DNA of 64,000 nt from Pseudomonas sp. MWU13-2105 (GTDB lineage Bacteria; Pseudomonadota; Gammaproteobacteria; Pseudomonadales; Pseudomonadaceae), in assembly GCF_023242315.1 (NCBI RefSeq), contig NZ_JALLIY010000002.1, positions 372,001-436,000 of the forward strand, given 5' to 3'. A program made the position numbers and the translations under genes. A model generated the notes under the pieces. It saw only the letters and a program-made list of their open reading frames with translations, was not told the DNA's origin and did no database searches. Below are positions 23,600 to 34,595 of the stretch, in pieces; the stretch's first letter is position 1; each line of letters starts with the position of its first letter.

Positions 23600-26500
23600 T
23601 TATAGCGATGGTTTCTCGCGGGGGCTATCCGAAAACTCCGAAAGCCGCATATGAAGAAAGGTTGCGGCAAATTCCTCGGCCTGTAGCGGCAGGCTGACGA
23701 TGTAGCCCTGGATCTGTTCGCAGCCCTCGGCGGCCAGGAACGCCTGCTGTGCCTGGTTCTCCACACCCTCGGCAATCACTGTGAACTGCATGCTGCGGCC
23801 CAGGGCGATGATGGCACGGACGATAGCGACATCGTGGGGATCATCCGGTAGGCCGCGCACGAACGACTGGTCGATTTTCAGCACATCCAATGGCAGGCGC
23901 TTGAGGTAGCTCAGTGACGAATAGCCGGTACCGAAGTCATCAATGGCCAGTTGCACTCCCAGGCGCTTGAGCTGATGCAGAACCTCCAGGGCTTCCTCGG
24001 CCTGGCTCATGATGAAGTTTTCGGTGATCTCCAACTGCAGGCAACCCGGCTCCAGCCGGTAGTCCCTGAGCAACTGCTCGATCCGCGCGAGCAGGTTCGG
24101 CTGGCGCAACTGCGCGCCGGCGAGGTTGACCGAGAGCGGGCCGAAGTCGCCATGGGTCCTGTTCCAGCGCTGCATCTGCCGGCAGGCGCGCTCCAGTACC
24201 CAATCGCCAATCTGCAGGATCATGCCGTTCTCTTCGGCCAGTGGAATGAAATGCTCCGGTGGCACCTCGCCAAGGGTCGGATGCTGCCAGCGAATCAAGG
24301 CTTCGGCCCCCACCAGGTGGCCGCTGTCGAGACTGATCTTGGGCTGGTAGAGCAGGTGCAGTTCCTCGCGCTCGATGGCCCGGCGCAATTCGTGTTCCAG
24401 GGCTACGCGTTCGCTGGCCTGGGCCGTCAGGTCGCGGGTGTAGCTTTCCACCCGGTTGCGGCCCTTGGCCTTGGAGCGGTACATCGCCGCGTCGGCGTTC
24501 TTGACCAGGGTGGCGACGTCACTGCCGTCCTTGGGGTAGAGGCTGGTGCCGATGCTGGCACTGATGAAGAACTCGTGCTCACCAGCCTGGAACGGCGCAC
24601 TGAAGCAACCCAGCAGTTTGTTGGCCAGGTGCGTGGCATCGCTGGCCTGCTGCAGGCCCGGCAGCAGGATGATGAACTCGTCGCCGCCCAGGCGGGCCAC
24701 GGTGTCTATGTCTCGCAGCTGTTCCTTGAGCCTGATGGCAATGCCCTTGAGCAACAGGTCGCCGACCGGATGCCCAAGGCTGTCGTTGATGTGTTTGAAA
24801 CGGTCAAGGTCGAGAAACAGCACCGCGCCCTGGCCGCCGTTCTCGGCCTGGTTGTTCAGGGCGGCCAGCAAGCGGCTTTCGAACAGGGTACGGTTGGGTA
24901 GTCCGGTCAACGGGTCGTGGTGGGCCTGGTAGTCCAGACGCGCCTGGGCATGTTTCAGGCTGGAGATGTCGGCGAACACGGCGACGAAGTGGGTGATGAT
25001 GTTATCGCGGTTACGTACGGCGCTGATGGTCAGCCAGCTGGGGTAGAGCTCGCCATTCTTGCGCCGGTTGCAGATCTCGCCTTGCCAATGGCCTTCGGCG
25101 GTCAATTGGTGCCACATGGCGGCATAGAAGGCGCTGTCATGCTGGCCAGAAGCAAGCAGGCGTGGGGTGTGGCCGAGGGCTTCGGTTTCGCTGTAGCCGG
25201 TGATTTCGCTGAAGGCCCGATTGACTGCGCTGATGTGTTGCTGGGTGTCGGTGATCAGTACGCCTTCGGCGGTGCTTTCGAAGACGGTGGCGGCCTGTTG
25301 CAGCTTTTCCTGCATGACGTGGCGTTCGGTGATGTCCCGGGCGATGGTCAGCATGCAGTCCTCGCCGCCGATCGGTAGCGGCCGGCTGGAGAGTTCGCAC
25401 AGGCGGATCTGCCCGTCGTTGCGACGGATATGGCAACTGAAGTCGCGGACGAAACCATCGCGCTGCAGTAGTTCGAGCATGTGCTTGCGTTCGTTCAGGT
25501 TGACCCAGATGCCCAGGTCCTGGGTAGAACGGTCCAGCGAGGTGGCGGCGTTGTAGCCGGTAAGGCGGCTGAAGCCTTCGTTGACTTCCAGCAGCAGGCC
25601 ATCGCTTTGCCGGCTCAGCAGCAAGCCATCGGGGGAGGCATGGAAGGCCTTGGCGAACTTTTCTTCGGAGGTCTGCAGTTGCTGCTGGGTTTGCTTGAGC
25701 TGGCTGATATCCCTGACCACCACCACCAGGGCCGGGGTGGTGTCGAGCTCGAAGGGCTCGGCGGAGATCAACCCGGTAAACAATTGGCCATTGCTGCGTC
25801 TGAAGGGCATTTCCAGGTTGCGGATACTGCCGCCCTGCAAGCGTTGCAACAGTCCCGCGCCGACACCGTCGATGCCCCATATGTTGAGTTCTGTGGCGGT
25901 ATGCCCGATCACCTCGCGGCCCTGCAGGCCGATCTGTTCCTCGAAGGCTTTGTTGACTTCCAGCAGGCAGCCGTCGGACAGGCGGGCGATGACCAGGATG
26001 TCCGGGCATTGCCGGAAGACCGAGGCGAACTTTTGCTCGGACAGGCGCAATGCCTCTTCGGTGCGTTTGATTTCGCTGATGTCGATCATCAGCCCGCGAA
26101 TGAGCGGTTCATGGTCATGTTCGATCAGGCTGACCAGATCGCGCACCCAGAGTGTGCGGCCATCGGCGCTGATCACCCGATAGTCGAGCGTGTGGTCGCG
26201 GCCTTCGAAGATTTCCGTATCGCAGAAAGCCTGGGCGCGGGTCAGATCGGCGGGATGGGTGATGCTGCGCCAGAAGCCGGGGATCAGCCAATGGGCCAGC
26301 GGATAGCCGAGCAAAGCTTCGGCGTGGGGCGAGACATAGGTGTAGGTGTAGTCCAGGCGCGCCTCCCAGGCGATGGCCGAAAGGCTCTCCACCAGGCCGC
26401 GATAATGGTATTCGCTGCTGCGCAGTTCCTGTTCGAGAGCCACGCGCCGGGAGATTTCCGAACTCAGCCGACGGTTGATGCGGATGACCACCACCAGCAC

Positions 26501-27340
26501 GCTGACCAGCAGCAGGAAACCAGGCAGGCCGTAGAGCAGCAGGTCGCTCCAGAACGTGGGATTGATCAGGACGTTGCCTACCCAGCGTTTCTGGATCGCC
26601 TCGGTCTCGGCGACGCTCATGTCGGCCAACACTTTGTCGAGAATCCCCACGAGGATTTTCTGATCTCGCGGCACGGCCATGGCCAATTGATAGCGATAGG
26701 GTGTTTCGCCGCTGACGTAGAGCCCTTCGAGCTTGAGCTGGCGCAGGCTCCAGACGCTCGAGGCAAGATCGCCGACGACAGCGTCGACTTCGTCGGTGGC
26801 CAGGGCCTGCAGGGCCGAACTGACGTTGGGCAGGGCCACGAGGTTGAGGTCCGGGTGATGGCTGCGTAACAGCTCGTGGGGCGCGTAGTTCTCCACCACG
26901 GCGATCTTCAAGCCATACAGCTCTTTCATGTTATGGGGTTTGGCACCGCCTTCGTGGGCCAGGATAACAATCGGAAAGTCCAGGTAAGGACGGGTAAAGG
27001 ACAGGTAGGTCTGGCGTTCCGGGGTCGACATGATGCCGGGTAGCAGGTCGACCTGGCCGGCCTTGGCCATTTGCAGCACCTCGGTCCAGCTCACTGGCTC
27101 GATGGGGCTGAGCTTGATGTCCAGGCGGTCTTCGATCAGGTGGATGTAATCGGCCGCCAGTCCCTGGTAGGCGCCGCCTTCGCCCCTGAACTCGAAGGGC
27201 GGCCACGAGGCATCGACACCCAGGCGCAGCTGCGGGTGGGCTTTCAGCCAGTCACGTTCATCATCGGTGAGATTCAACGCGCCAGCCGTTGCGGTCCAGG
27301 TAAGCAGCGACAACAGAAGCAGGGCCGTCAGTCTGGGCAT
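23600..27340 (-). CDS. rmcA: Redox/metabolite-responsive c-di-GMP enzyme RmcA (SBP-PAS-GGDEF-EAL)
   Basis: A 1246-residue inner-membrane protein. Order: signal peptide (1-22), periplasmic solute-binding domain of the SBP_bac_3 type (about 35-255), membrane helix (about 268-290), about four PAS domains (310-800), GGDEF (motif GGDEF at 885-889, with an RDID inhibitory site before it) and EAL (motif at 1013-1015). The length and architecture match P. aeruginosa RmcA (PA0575), which degrades c-di-GMP and links redox state and arginine to biofilm structure. The position next to rpoD also matches. Both catalytic motifs look intact. Confidence 0.93.
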   Translation of the reverse strand: MPRLTALLLLSLLTWTATAGALNLTDDERDWLKAHPQLRLGVDASWPPFEFRGEGGAYQGLAADYIHLIEDRLDIKLSPIEPVSWTEVLQMAKAGQVDLLPGIMSTPERQTYLSFTRPYLDFPIVILAHEGGAKPHNMKELYGLKIAVVENYAPHELLRSHHPDLNLVALPNVSSALQALATDEVDAVVGDLASSVWSLRQLKLEGLYVSGETPYRYQLAMAVPRDQKILVGILDKVLADMSVAETEAIQKRWVGNVLINPTFWSDLLLYGLPGFLLLVSVLVVVIRINRRLSSEISRRVALEQELRSSEYHYRGLVESLSAIAWEARLDYTYTYVSPHAEALLGYPLAHWLIPGFWRSITHPADLTRAQAFCDTEIFEGRDHTLDYRVISADGRTLWVRDLVSLIEHDHEPLIRGLMIDISEIKRTEEALRLSEQKFASVFRQCPDILVIARLSDGCLLEVNKAFEEQIGLQGREVIGHTATELNIWGIDGVGAGLLQRLQGGSIRNLEMPFRRSNGQLFTGLISAEPFELDTTPALVVVVRDISQLKQTQQQLQTSEEKFAKAFHASPDGLLLSRQSDGLLLEVNEGFSRLTGYNAATSLDRSTQDLGIWVNLNERKHMLELLQRDGFVRDFSCHIRRNDGQIRLCELSSRPLPIGGEDCMLTIARDITERHVMQEKLQQAATVFESTAEGVLITDTQQHISAVNRAFSEITGYSETEALGHTPRLLASGQHDSAFYAAMWHQLTAEGHWQGEICNRRKNGELYPSWLTISAVRNRDNIITHFVAVFADISSLKHAQARLDYQAHHDPLTGLPNRTLFESRLLAALNNQAENGGQGAVLFLDLDRFKHINDSLGHPVGDLLLKGIAIRLKEQLRDIDTVARLGGDEFIILLPGLQQASDATHLANKLLGCFSAPFQAGEHEFFISASIGTSLYPKDGSDVATLVKNADAAMYRSKAKGRNRVESYTRDLTAQASERVALEHELRRAIEREELHLLYQPKISLDSGHLVGAEALIRWQHPTLGEVPPEHFIPLAEENGMILQIGDWVLERACRQMQRWNRTHGDFGPLSVNLAGAQLRQPNLLARIEQLLRDYRLEPGCLQLEITENFIMSQAEEALEVLHQLKRLGVQLAIDDFGTGYSSLSYLKRLPLDVLKIDQSFVRGLPDDPHDVAIVRAIIALGRSMQFTVIAEGVENQAQQAFLAAEGCEQIQGYIVSLPLQAEEFAATFLHMRLSEFSDSPREKPSL

Positions 27341-27430
27341 AACGGTCTCGTTATGGCTCGGAGGGATGATTCGAGTGTAGACGGGCGGCGCGCGGGTGGC
27401 GGATAGAGAGAGGGGGAATCTGCAGAAAGC

Positions 27431-27456
27431 AAAACCCCCGGCGAGCCGGGGGTTTT
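27431..27456 (-). terminator. Terminator after rpoD
   Basis: AAAACCCCCGGC / GCCGGGGGTTTT is a perfect 12-bp stem with a 2-base centre. It lies 5 bp past the rpoD stop and works in both directions because both flanks are A/T runs. Confidence 0.92.
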
Positions 27457-27460
27457 GGTA

Positions 27461-29308
27461 TCACTCGTCGAGGAACGAGCGTAGATGCTCGCTTCGCGTC
27501 GGGTGGCGCAGCTTACGCAGCGCCTTGGCTTCGATCTGGCGAATCCGCTCACGGGTCACGTCGAACTGCTTACCGACTTCCTCAAGGGTGTGGTCGGTAT
27601 TCATGTCGATGCCGAAGCGCATGCGCAGAACCTTGGCTTCACGGGCGGTGAGGCCGGAGAGTACTTCGCGAGTCGCTTCTTTAAGGCTCTCAACGGTGGC
27701 GACATCGATTGGCGACTGCATGGTCGAGTCTTCGATGAAGTCACCCAGATGGGAGTCTTCGTCATCACCGATCGGGGTTTCCATGGAGATCGGCTCTTTA
27801 GCGATCTTCAATACCTTGCGGATCTTGTCCTCAGGCATTTCCATGCGTTCGCCCAGCTCTTCCGGGGTCGGTTCGCGACCCATTTCCTGCAACATCTGCC
27901 GGGAAATACGGTTGAGCTTGTTGATGGTCTCGATCATGTGCACCGGAATACGGATGGTGCGGGCCTGGTCGGCGATCGAGCGAGTGATCGCCTGACGGAT
28001 CCACCAGGTGGCATAGGTCGAGAACTTGTAGCCGCGACGGTATTCGAACTTGTCCACCGCCTTCATCAGGCCGATGTTGCCTTCCTGGATCAGGTCGAGG
28101 AATTGCAAGCCACGGTTGGTGTACTTCTTGGCGATGGAGATCACCAGACGCAAGTTCGCTTCAACCATCTCTTTCTTCGCGCGGCGGGCCTTGGCCTCAC
28201 CGATCGACATGCGACGGTTGATGTCCTTGATCTCGGCGATGGTCAGGCCGGTTTCGGTCTCGAGCGCGGTCAACTTCTGCTGGCAACGGACGATATCGGC
28301 CTGTACGCGACCAATGGCTTCGGCGTACTTGCTCTTGCCTTTGGCCAGGGCATCGGTCCAGCTTTCGTCGACTTCGTTGCCCGGGAACTGGCGCAGGAAG
28401 TCGGCACGCGGCATGCGGGCATCACGCACGCACAGCTGCATGATGGCGCGTTCCTGCTGACGCAGGCGATCCAGGGCGCCACGAACACGCTCGACCAGGC
28501 CTTCGAATTGCTTCGGTACCAGTTTGATCGGCATGAACAGCTCGGCCAGGGCCAACAGTTCGGCAATCGCCGCCTTGTTGTTGCGACCGTGCTTTTTCAG
28601 GGCCTTGCGAGTGATCTCCATCTGCTCGGCCACGGCGCCGAAGCGCTGTGCGGCAATGACCGGATCGGGACCGCTTTCGGCTTCTTCTTCGTCGTCGCTG
28701 GCTTCGGCTTCTTCGTCGTCGGTGTCGTCGTCGGCTTTCACCGCCTTGGCATCGACAGGCGGCGGTACTTCGGCGGCCGGCGGCGCAATGCCATCGTCCG
28801 GGTCGATGTAGCCGCTCAGGACGTCGGACAGCCGACCGCCTTCGCTGGTAACACGATCGTATTCGCTGAGGATGTGATCAACCGTGCCAGGGAAGTGCGC
28901 AATTGCGCCCATCACTTCACGGATGCCCTCCTCGATACGCTTGGCGATTTCGATTTCGCCTTCACGTGTGAGCAGCTCTACCGTACCCATTTCGCGCATG
29001 TACATGCGCACCGGGTCGGTAGTGCGACCGATGTCGGTTTCCACGGCCGCCAACGCAGCCGCTGCTTCTTCGGCAGCGGCTTCGTCGGTATCGGCTTCGG
29101 CCAACAAAAGGGCATCCGCATCCGGAGCACTCTCGAATACGTTGATCCCCATGTCGTTGATCATGCGGATGATGTCTTCCACCTGTTCCGGATCTGAAAT
29201 ATCCTCCGGCAGGTGGTCGTTGACCTCCGCGTAAGTCAGGTAACCCTGCTCACGACCACGGCTGATCAACTCTTTGAGGCGAGACTGCTGTTGCGCTTTT
29301 CCGGACAT
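27461..29308 (-). CDS. rpoD: RNA polymerase primary sigma factor RpoD (sigma-70)
   Basis: A 615-residue housekeeping sigma factor. Visible regions are the N-terminal 1.1 domain ([20 protein letters not shown]), region 1.2 ([17 protein letters not shown]), the large non-conserved insert with an acidic stretch (about residues 190-220), region 2 ([39 protein letters not shown]) and region 4 ([21 protein letters not shown]). It is the distal gene of the rpsU-dnaG-rpoD macromolecular synthesis operon, 67 bp downstream of dnaG. Confidence 0.99.
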   Translation of the reverse strand: MSGKAQQQSRLKELISRGREQGYLTYAEVNDHLPEDISDPEQVEDIIRMINDMGINVFESAPDADALLLAEADTDEAAAEEAAAALAAVETDIGRTTDPVRMYMREMGTVELLTREGEIEIAKRIEEGIREVMGAIAHFPGTVDHILSEYDRVTSEGGRLSDVLSGYIDPDDGIAPPAAEVPPPVDAKAVKADDDTDDEEAEASDDEEEAESGPDPVIAAQRFGAVAEQMEITRKALKKHGRNNKAAIAELLALAELFMPIKLVPKQFEGLVERVRGALDRLRQQERAIMQLCVRDARMPRADFLRQFPGNEVDESWTDALAKGKSKYAEAIGRVQADIVRCQQKLTALETETGLTIAEIKDINRRMSIGEAKARRAKKEMVEANLRLVISIAKKYTNRGLQFLDLIQEGNIGLMKAVDKFEYRRGYKFSTYATWWIRQAITRSIADQARTIRIPVHMIETINKLNRISRQMLQEMGREPTPEELGERMEMPEDKIRKVLKIAKEPISMETPIGDDEDSHLGDFIEDSTMQSPIDVATVESLKEATREVLSGLTAREAKVLRMRFGIDMNTDHTLEEVGKQFDVTRERIRQIEAKALRKLRHPTRSEHLRSFLDE

Positions 29309-29375
29309 AACACCCTATCCACTGAAGGTCTTGGCGGGCAAAAAACAAGCCGAGGATTATACCCGAGCTATGACC

Positions 29376-31340
29376 TCACGCGCCAGTTGAGGTCGGGTTT
29401 GATGCAGGAAGATTGCGTTTTAGTAGATCAAGCAGCTGAATTTTGTCTTCAGCGCTCAAATCGCCCTGTCGCGACTTCCTGATGAGTTGTTCCAGCTTTC
29501 GCTCGGTTTGACGGGCTGACAAGCTGGTTATGGTGTCGAAAAACTGTTGTTCAAGGTTCTCTCCTTCAATCAGCCACTCCTTTTCCGCCAAACGGGTGAG
29601 TAATCGACCCTGCTCGGTGCCGTGCCAACGCGCAATCAGTTGAAATGAGCTTAGCCCAGGATTCTTTTGCACGGCTTCGAGCAAGGCCACGAGCAGCTGT
29701 GCATGGGTGTTTTCTTCGTCCGCGAGGTGACCGGCGGTCTCGACCTTGCCGGCCAGTTGCGGGTGATGGACCAGGGTGCGCAGGGCGGTAAGCGTCGGTG
29801 GCTCGACGGCGGCCGGGATCCGCGGGCCGCGAGGCTCGTCGCGGTCGCCGCCGCGCTTGCCATTCTTGTCCCAGGGTTTCTTGTCCCATTTCTTGCCGCC
29901 CGCCCCGGGCTTTTTCGGCGTCCACTCCTGCTGGGGGGCGTAGGCCTCCTGCTGTGGCGCATGATAGTCCGAATAGTCGGGCATGGCGTCATAGTCGATG
30001 CCGGGATCATAAGCCGGTGGCGCTTCGCTCGGTGCATTGTGCACCAGTTGACTGACGGTTTCGTGGGTCAGGCCGGTGATCTGGGTCAGGCGCTGGCGCA
30101 TCAGGGTGCGCAGGTTGGCGCCTGGTACCTTGTCGATCAGCGGCGCGGCGAGGGTGGCCATGTGCGCCTTGCCTTCCAGCGAGCGCGGGTCGGCCTCTTC
30201 GGTCAGTTGCTGGAAGAAATAATCCGCCAGCGGCTGCGCGTGCTGGTTGATCCGGGCGCGGAAGGCATCGGTGCCTTCCGCACGAATCAGGGTGTCCGGG
30301 TCTTCGCCTTCGGGCAGGAACAGGAAGCGTGCGCGGCGGCCGTCCTGCAGGCTGCCCAGGGTTGCTTCCAGGGCGCGCCAGGCGGCATTGCGGCCAGCCT
30401 GGTCGCCGTCGAAGCAGAACAATACGTTGGGTACCACGCGGAACAGGCGCTTGAGGTGTTCTTCGCTGGTGGCGGTGCCCAGGGTCGCGACGGCATTGCG
30501 CAGGCCTTGCTGGGCCAGGGCGATGACGTCCATGTAGCCTTCGACGACGATGATTTCGTCGAGGTTGCGGTTGTTCTTGCGCGCCTCGAACAGGCCGTAG
30601 AGCTCCTGGCCCTTGTGAAATACCGGGGTTTCCGGGGAGTTCAGGTATTTCGGCTTGTCGTCGCCCAGCACCCGGCCGCCAAAGGCGATGATCCGGCCAC
30701 GGCTGTCGCGGATGGGGAACATCACGCGGTCGCGGAAACGGTCGTAGCGCTTGCCGGTTTCGGCGTTCTCGATCAGCAGGCCGGCGTCGATCATGGCCTT
30801 TTGTTGCAGGGTGTCGCTGGCGAGGTGCTTGTACAGGTTGTCCCAGCCCGGCGGAGCGAAGCCCAGGCCGAAATCCCGGGCAATCTCGCCGGTCAGGCCG
30901 CGGCCCTTGAGGTAGTCCACCGCCGCCTTGCGCGCCGGATGGCTTTTCAGGGCCTGGCGATAGAAGTCGGCGGCCGCGGTCAGGAGCGGGTAGAGCGGTG
31001 AATCGGTCGGCTGGCGCGGCTTGTGCGCGCGCCCGCTTTCCTCGCGGGGGACTTCCATGCCGGCGGCTTTGGCCAGGTCCTCGATCGCCTGGGGGAAATC
31101 CAGGTTGTCGTGGTCCATGAGAAAGCCGAGGGCGTTGCCGCCAGCGCCGCAGCCAAAGCAGTAGTAGAACTGCTTGTCCGGGCTGACGCTGAAGGACGGA
31201 GTCTTTTCCTTGTGAAACGGGCAGCAGGCGGTGTAGTTCTTGCCGGCCTTTTTCAGTTGCACACGGGAACTCACCACGTCGACGATGTCGGTGCGGTTGA
31301 GCAGGTCGTCAATAAAGCTTTGGGGAATTAGCCCGGCCAT
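29376..31340 (-). CDS. dnaG: DNA primase DnaG
   Basis: A 654-residue primase that makes the RNA primers for replication. The N-terminal zinc ribbon (CCPFHKEKTPSFS ... YYCFGCGAGG) has the CHC2 ligands. The TOPRIM domain contains VVEGYMDVIAL and FCFDGDQAG. The C-terminal DnaB-interacting domain is preceded by a disordered linker (about residues 440-510) rich in Gln, Lys and Gly. Gene order rpsU-dnaG-rpoD is the standard operon. Confidence 0.98.
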   Translation of the reverse strand: MAGLIPQSFIDDLLNRTDIVDVVSSRVQLKKAGKNYTACCPFHKEKTPSFSVSPDKQFYYCFGCGAGGNALGFLMDHDNLDFPQAIEDLAKAAGMEVPREESGRAHKPRQPTDSPLYPLLTAAADFYRQALKSHPARKAAVDYLKGRGLTGEIARDFGLGFAPPGWDNLYKHLASDTLQQKAMIDAGLLIENAETGKRYDRFRDRVMFPIRDSRGRIIAFGGRVLGDDKPKYLNSPETPVFHKGQELYGLFEARKNNRNLDEIIVVEGYMDVIALAQQGLRNAVATLGTATSEEHLKRLFRVVPNVLFCFDGDQAGRNAAWRALEATLGSLQDGRRARFLFLPEGEDPDTLIRAEGTDAFRARINQHAQPLADYFFQQLTEEADPRSLEGKAHMATLAAPLIDKVPGANLRTLMRQRLTQITGLTHETVSQLVHNAPSEAPPAYDPGIDYDAMPDYSDYHAPQQEAYAPQQEWTPKKPGAGGKKWDKKPWDKNGKRGGDRDEPRGPRIPAAVEPPTLTALRTLVHHPQLAGKVETAGHLADEENTHAQLLVALLEAVQKNPGLSSFQLIARWHGTEQGRLLTRLAEKEWLIEGENLEQQFFDTITSLSARQTERKLEQLIRKSRQGDLSAEDKIQLLDLLKRNLPASNPTSTGA

Positions 31341-31531
31341 GGCGTTCTCATCATCGCAGAGTGCTCGATAGCTGGAACGGAAAGGGTGTGCTCGTCGTTA
31401 GCCTTGGAAGGCTCGTCAGTAAAGACGCGCACCGCTGGCGAGTGCCAGGTCTGACGGGGTCAAGCAGGTTCGTCTGGGTCGCATCGGCGGCTTCGACGGT
31501 GAAGCATCAAGCGATATCCGCAAATGCCATT

Positions 31532-31552
31532 AGCCCGGCTGAGGGCCGGGCT
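31532..31552 (-). terminator. Hairpin between rpsU and dnaG
   Basis: AGCCCGGC / GCCGGGCT forms an 8-bp stem with a 5-nt loop, 31 bp past the rpsU stop. No T run follows on the minus strand. It may act as a partial terminator or processing site, as known for rpsU-dnaG in E. coli. Confidence 0.5.
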
Positions 31553-31582
31553 TGGCAGAAGCTTGCAACGAACGTCTGTGTA

Positions 31583-31798
31583 TTAGTACAGACGAACGGC
31601 GCGGCGCTGTTCGCGCTGAACTTTCTTGGCGTGGCGTTTGACAGCAGCTGCTGCCTTGCGCTTACGCTCCGAAGTCGGCTTCTCGTAAAATTCGCGGCTA
31701 CGAACTTCAGCCAGAACACCGGCTTTTTCGCAGGAGCGCTTGAAACGACGCAGAGCTACGTCGAAGGGTTCGTTCTCTTTAACTTTGACGGCTGGCAT
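31583..31798 (-). CDS. rpsU: 30S ribosomal protein bS21 (RpsU)
   Basis: A 71-residue, highly basic ribosomal protein ([20 protein letters not shown], then the Arg/Lys-rich tail [16 protein letters not shown]). It helps 30S subunits start translation. It is the first gene of the rpsU-dnaG-rpoD operon. The 198 bp upstream carry the divergent promoters for this operon and tsaD. Confidence 0.98.
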
Positions 31799-31996
31799 CC
31801 AGAGCTACCTTCATTCATTACCGGGGTCGACGTCCTCAGGCAAAAGCGCACTGGAGATCGTCGGTTTTTAAGGGTTGCGGATGTTAACCCCTCATGACGC
31901 GGAATGCAAAGCCTCTGATCGAAAACCGCTGGTAGGGGCCTGGAGTGACGACTATTATGCGCGCCTTCGAATCTAGCCTCTACAAGGCGCAAACCC

Positions 31997-33022
31997 ATGC
32001 TAGTACTGGGATTAGAAACTTCCTGCGACGAAACCGGCGTCGCGCTGTACGACAGTGAGCGCGGGCTGCTCGCCGATGCGCTGTTCAGCCAGATCGACCT
32101 GCATCGCGCCTATGGTGGCGTGGTGCCGGAGCTGGCCTCCCGCGATCACGTCAAGCGCATGCTTCCGTTGATTCGCCAGGTCCTGGCCGAGGCCGACTGC
32201 GCGCCGACCGAGATCGACGCGATTGCCTACACGGCCGGCCCTGGCCTGGTCGGGGCCTTGCTGGTCGGGGCTTCCTGCGCCCAGGCGCTGGCTTTTGCCT
32301 GGGACATCCCGGCCTTGGGCGTGCACCACATGGAAGGCCATTTGCTGGCGCCGATGCTGGAAGAGCGGCCGCCGGAATTTCCGTTCGTCGCTTTGTTGGT
32401 CTCCGGCGGGCATACGCAGCTGGTTCGGGTCGATGGCATCGGCCAATACGCGTTGCTCGGGGAAAGCCTGGATGACGCGGCCGGCGAAGCTTTCGACAAA
32501 ACCGCGAAGATGATGGGGCTCAATTATCCGGGCGGCCCGGAAATCGCTCGCCTGGCCGAGCAGGGTGTAGCGGGGCGCTTCGTCTTCCCGCGGCCGATGT
32601 GCGATCGCCCGGGGCTGGATTTCAGTTTCAGCGGTTTGAAAACCTTCGCCCTGAATACCTGGCAGCAGTGTGTCAGCGCTGGAGACGACGGCGAGCAAAC
32701 CCGTAGCGACATCTCGCTGGCCTTCCAGCAGGCGGTGGTGGAGACTTTGACCATCAAGTGCAAGCGTGCGTTGAAGCAGGCGGGCATGAAGCGCCTGGTG
32801 ATCGCCGGGGGCGTCAGCGCCAACAAGGCCCTGCGTGTGTCGCTGGAAAAAATGCTCGGTGAGATGAGAGGCGATGTGTTCTATGCCCGTCCCGAATTCT
32901 GCACCGATAATGGCGCAATGATCGCGTTTGCCGGCTGCCAGCGCTTGCAGGCCGGGCAAAAGGAAAGCCTGGCAATCAGTGTGCAAGCACGTTGGCCGAT
33001 GGAGCAGTTGTCGGCGATCTGA
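31997..33022 (+). CDS. tsaD: tRNA N6-threonylcarbamoyladenosine transferase TsaD
   Basis: A 341-residue ASKHA-fold enzyme that transfers threonylcarbamoyl to A37 of ANN-decoding tRNAs, working with TsaB and TsaE. The [16 protein letters not shown] start, the metal-binding HMEGH (His111 and His115) and the [13 protein letters not shown] CTDNGAMIA near the C-terminus are present. It is divergent from rpsU, as in most gammaproteobacteria. Confidence 0.98.
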   Translation: MLVLGLETSCDETGVALYDSERGLLADALFSQIDLHRAYGGVVPELASRDHVKRMLPLIRQVLAEADCAPTEIDAIAYTAGPGLVGALLVGASCAQALAFAWDIPALGVHHMEGHLLAPMLEERPPEFPFVALLVSGGHTQLVRVDGIGQYALLGESLDDAAGEAFDKTAKMMGLNYPGGPEIARLAEQGVAGRFVFPRPMCDRPGLDFSFSGLKTFALNTWQQCVSAGDDGEQTRSDISLAFQQAVVETLTIKCKRALKQAGMKRLVIAGGVSANKALRVSLEKMLGEMRGDVFYARPEFCTDNGAMIAFAGCQRLQAGQKESLAISVQARWPMEQLSAI

Positions 33023-33066
33023 GTCGGGCTCAATGGATGGGGGGGGCGCCCTCTTCATGTCCAGGA

Positions 33067-33636
33067 TCAGAAATGTCGTTCGCGCCCTGCGAAAAGGTCG
33101 CGTAGATTGCCGCGATGGCGCCAGACGATCAGTCCGGTCACCACGCTCATCGGCAGCAAGGCGGCCGGTTCCTGCCAGGCCAGCAGCGGCAGGGTCAGCG
33201 GCGTGGCGATCAGGGCGGCCAACGAGCTGGTGCGGGTGAGGTGGAAGGTCAATAGCCAGGTCAGCAGGGCCAGCAAGGCCGCGGGCGGATACAGCCCCAG
33301 CAGCATGCCGGCGGCCGTGGCGACACCTTTGCCGCCGCGAAAGCGGAAGTACAATGGAAACAGGTGGCCGAGGACGGCGCAGAGCCCGACCCAGGCTTGC
33401 TGTTGGAGCGACAGCCCGGCGAAACCGGCGATCAGCACCGGCAGCAGGCCTTTGCACAGGTCGCCGAGCAAGGTCAGGATGGCCAGCTTCTTGCCGGCCA
33501 AACGCAGCATGTTGGTCGCGCCGGCATTGCCCGAGCCACTCATTCGCGGATCGGGATTTCCGGTGAGGCGGCTGAGCAAAATGGCGAAGGACAGAGAGCC
33601 GAGCAGGTAGGCGAGGATCGCCAGTAACCAAAACAT
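33067..33636 (-). CDS. plsY: Glycerol-3-phosphate acyltransferase PlsY
   Basis: A 189-residue inner-membrane protein with about five hydrophobic helices. It makes lysophosphatidate from acyl-phosphate and glycerol-3-phosphate. Family motifs seen are [25 protein letters not shown] and the C-terminal [15 protein letters not shown]. It converges with tsaD, with 44 bp between stops and no clear terminator. Confidence 0.97.
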   Translation of the reverse strand: MFWLLAILAYLLGSLSFAILLSRLTGNPDPRMSGSGNAGATNMLRLAGKKLAILTLLGDLCKGLLPVLIAGFAGLSLQQQAWVGLCAVLGHLFPLYFRFRGGKGVATAAGMLLGLYPPAALLALLTWLLTFHLTRTSSLAALIATPLTLPLLAWQEPAALLPMSVVTGLIVWRHRGNLRDLFAGRERHF

Positions 33637-33710
33637 GCTAACTATTCCGGGCGGGGACGCCCTGATTCTAACGGCGCATTGCGCCCTTGTCGTGCTGCGG
33701 AGAGAAGTGC

Positions 33711-34064
33711 TTGGACAGAGTGTTTATCGAGGGCCTGGAAGTCGACACCGTGATCGGTGCCTATGACTGGGAGCGCGGCATCCGTCAGTGCTTGCGCCTT
33801 GATCTCAGTTTTGCCTGGGACAACCGCCCGGCGGCGGCCGGCGACGATCTGAGCCTGGCCCTCGATTATGCGAGCGTATCCGCGCGCATCCAGCTGTTTG
33901 CCGAGCAGTCGCAGTTCCAACTGGTGGAAACCTTCGCTGAGCGCCTGGCCCAGGTGCTGATGAGCGAGTTCCAGATTCCCTGGTTGCACCTCAAGCTGAC
34001 CAAGCCGGGCGCCGTTGCGGCGGCCAAGGGCGTGGGCGTGGAGATCGAGCGCGGATGTCGCTAA
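33711..34064 (+). CDS. folB: Dihydroneopterin aldolase FolB
   Basis: A 117-residue folate-pathway enzyme that splits 7,8-dihydroneopterin to 6-hydroxymethyl-dihydropterin and glycolaldehyde. Family features are [26 protein letters not shown] and [11 protein letters not shown]. The start is probably a TTG at 33711, 4 bases after GGAGAGAAG; the in-frame codon upstream at 33687 gives a poor N-terminus. It overlaps folK by 10 bp, so the two successive pathway steps are coupled. Confidence 0.94.
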   Translation: MDRVFIEGLEVDTVIGAYDWERGIRQCLRLDLSFAWDNRPAAAGDDLSLALDYASVSARIQLFAEQSQFQLVETFAERLAQVLMSEFQIPWLHLKLTKPGAVAAAKGVGVEIERGCR

Positions 34065-34573
34065 CTCAGGTTTATCTCGGGCTCGGCAGCAATATCGAGC
34101 GCGAAACCCACTTGCGGGCCGGGCTGGACGCGCTGGCGGCTTTCCTGGTGGATATCCGCTGTTCGGCGGTGTTCGAAAGCCAGCCGGTGGGCATCAAGAG
34201 CGGGCCGTTCTTCAACCTGGTGGTGTCGGCGTTTACCGACCTGCCGTTGCTGGAGCTGGATCGCCGCTTGAAGTTCATCGAGGCCGACAATGGCCGCTAT
34301 GCGCCGGACCGCAAGGGGTTGCCGCTGGATATCGATGTGCTGTTGTATGGTGGGCTGGCTGGGAATTTCGACGGGCTGATCCTGCCGCGGGCGGAAATTC
34401 TCAGGAATGCCTTTGTGTTGTGGCCGTTGGCGCTGATTGCCCCTGATCGGTTGCATCCCGAGGCGGGGAAGTCTTTCGCGGCGTTGTGGCAAGAGGCGCG
34501 GATCGACCAGGTGCTGGCCCCCGTGGCGTTTGAGTGGCGTGGGGTACAGTTGACGCCGCCGGATCTGTTGTAG
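34055..34573 (+). CDS. folK: 6-hydroxymethyl-7,8-dihydropterin pyrophosphokinase FolK
   Basis: A 172-residue kinase that transfers pyrophosphate from ATP to the FolB product. YLGLGSNIERETHL, FESQPVG and the DRKGLPLDIDVLLYG strand with the Mg-binding Asp pair are clear. The C-terminus is about 10 residues longer than in E. coli. Confidence 0.96.
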   Translation: MSLTQVYLGLGSNIERETHLRAGLDALAAFLVDIRCSAVFESQPVGIKSGPFFNLVVSAFTDLPLLELDRRLKFIEADNGRYAPDRKGLPLDIDVLLYGGLAGNFDGLILPRAEILRNAFVLWPLALIAPDRLHPEAGKSFAALWQEARIDQVLAPVAFEWRGVQLTPPDLL

Positions 34574-34595
34574 GTCGTAAGGTCGGCGCGGTCAT

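Noticed and set aside
25481..26869. 462-residue plus-strand frame opposite rmcA
   Set aside because: Shadow of the rmcA coding strand; no recognisable motif.
32012..33631. 539-residue minus-strand frame across tsaD and plsY
   Set aside because: It overlaps two well-recognised genes in other frames and has no coherent domain.
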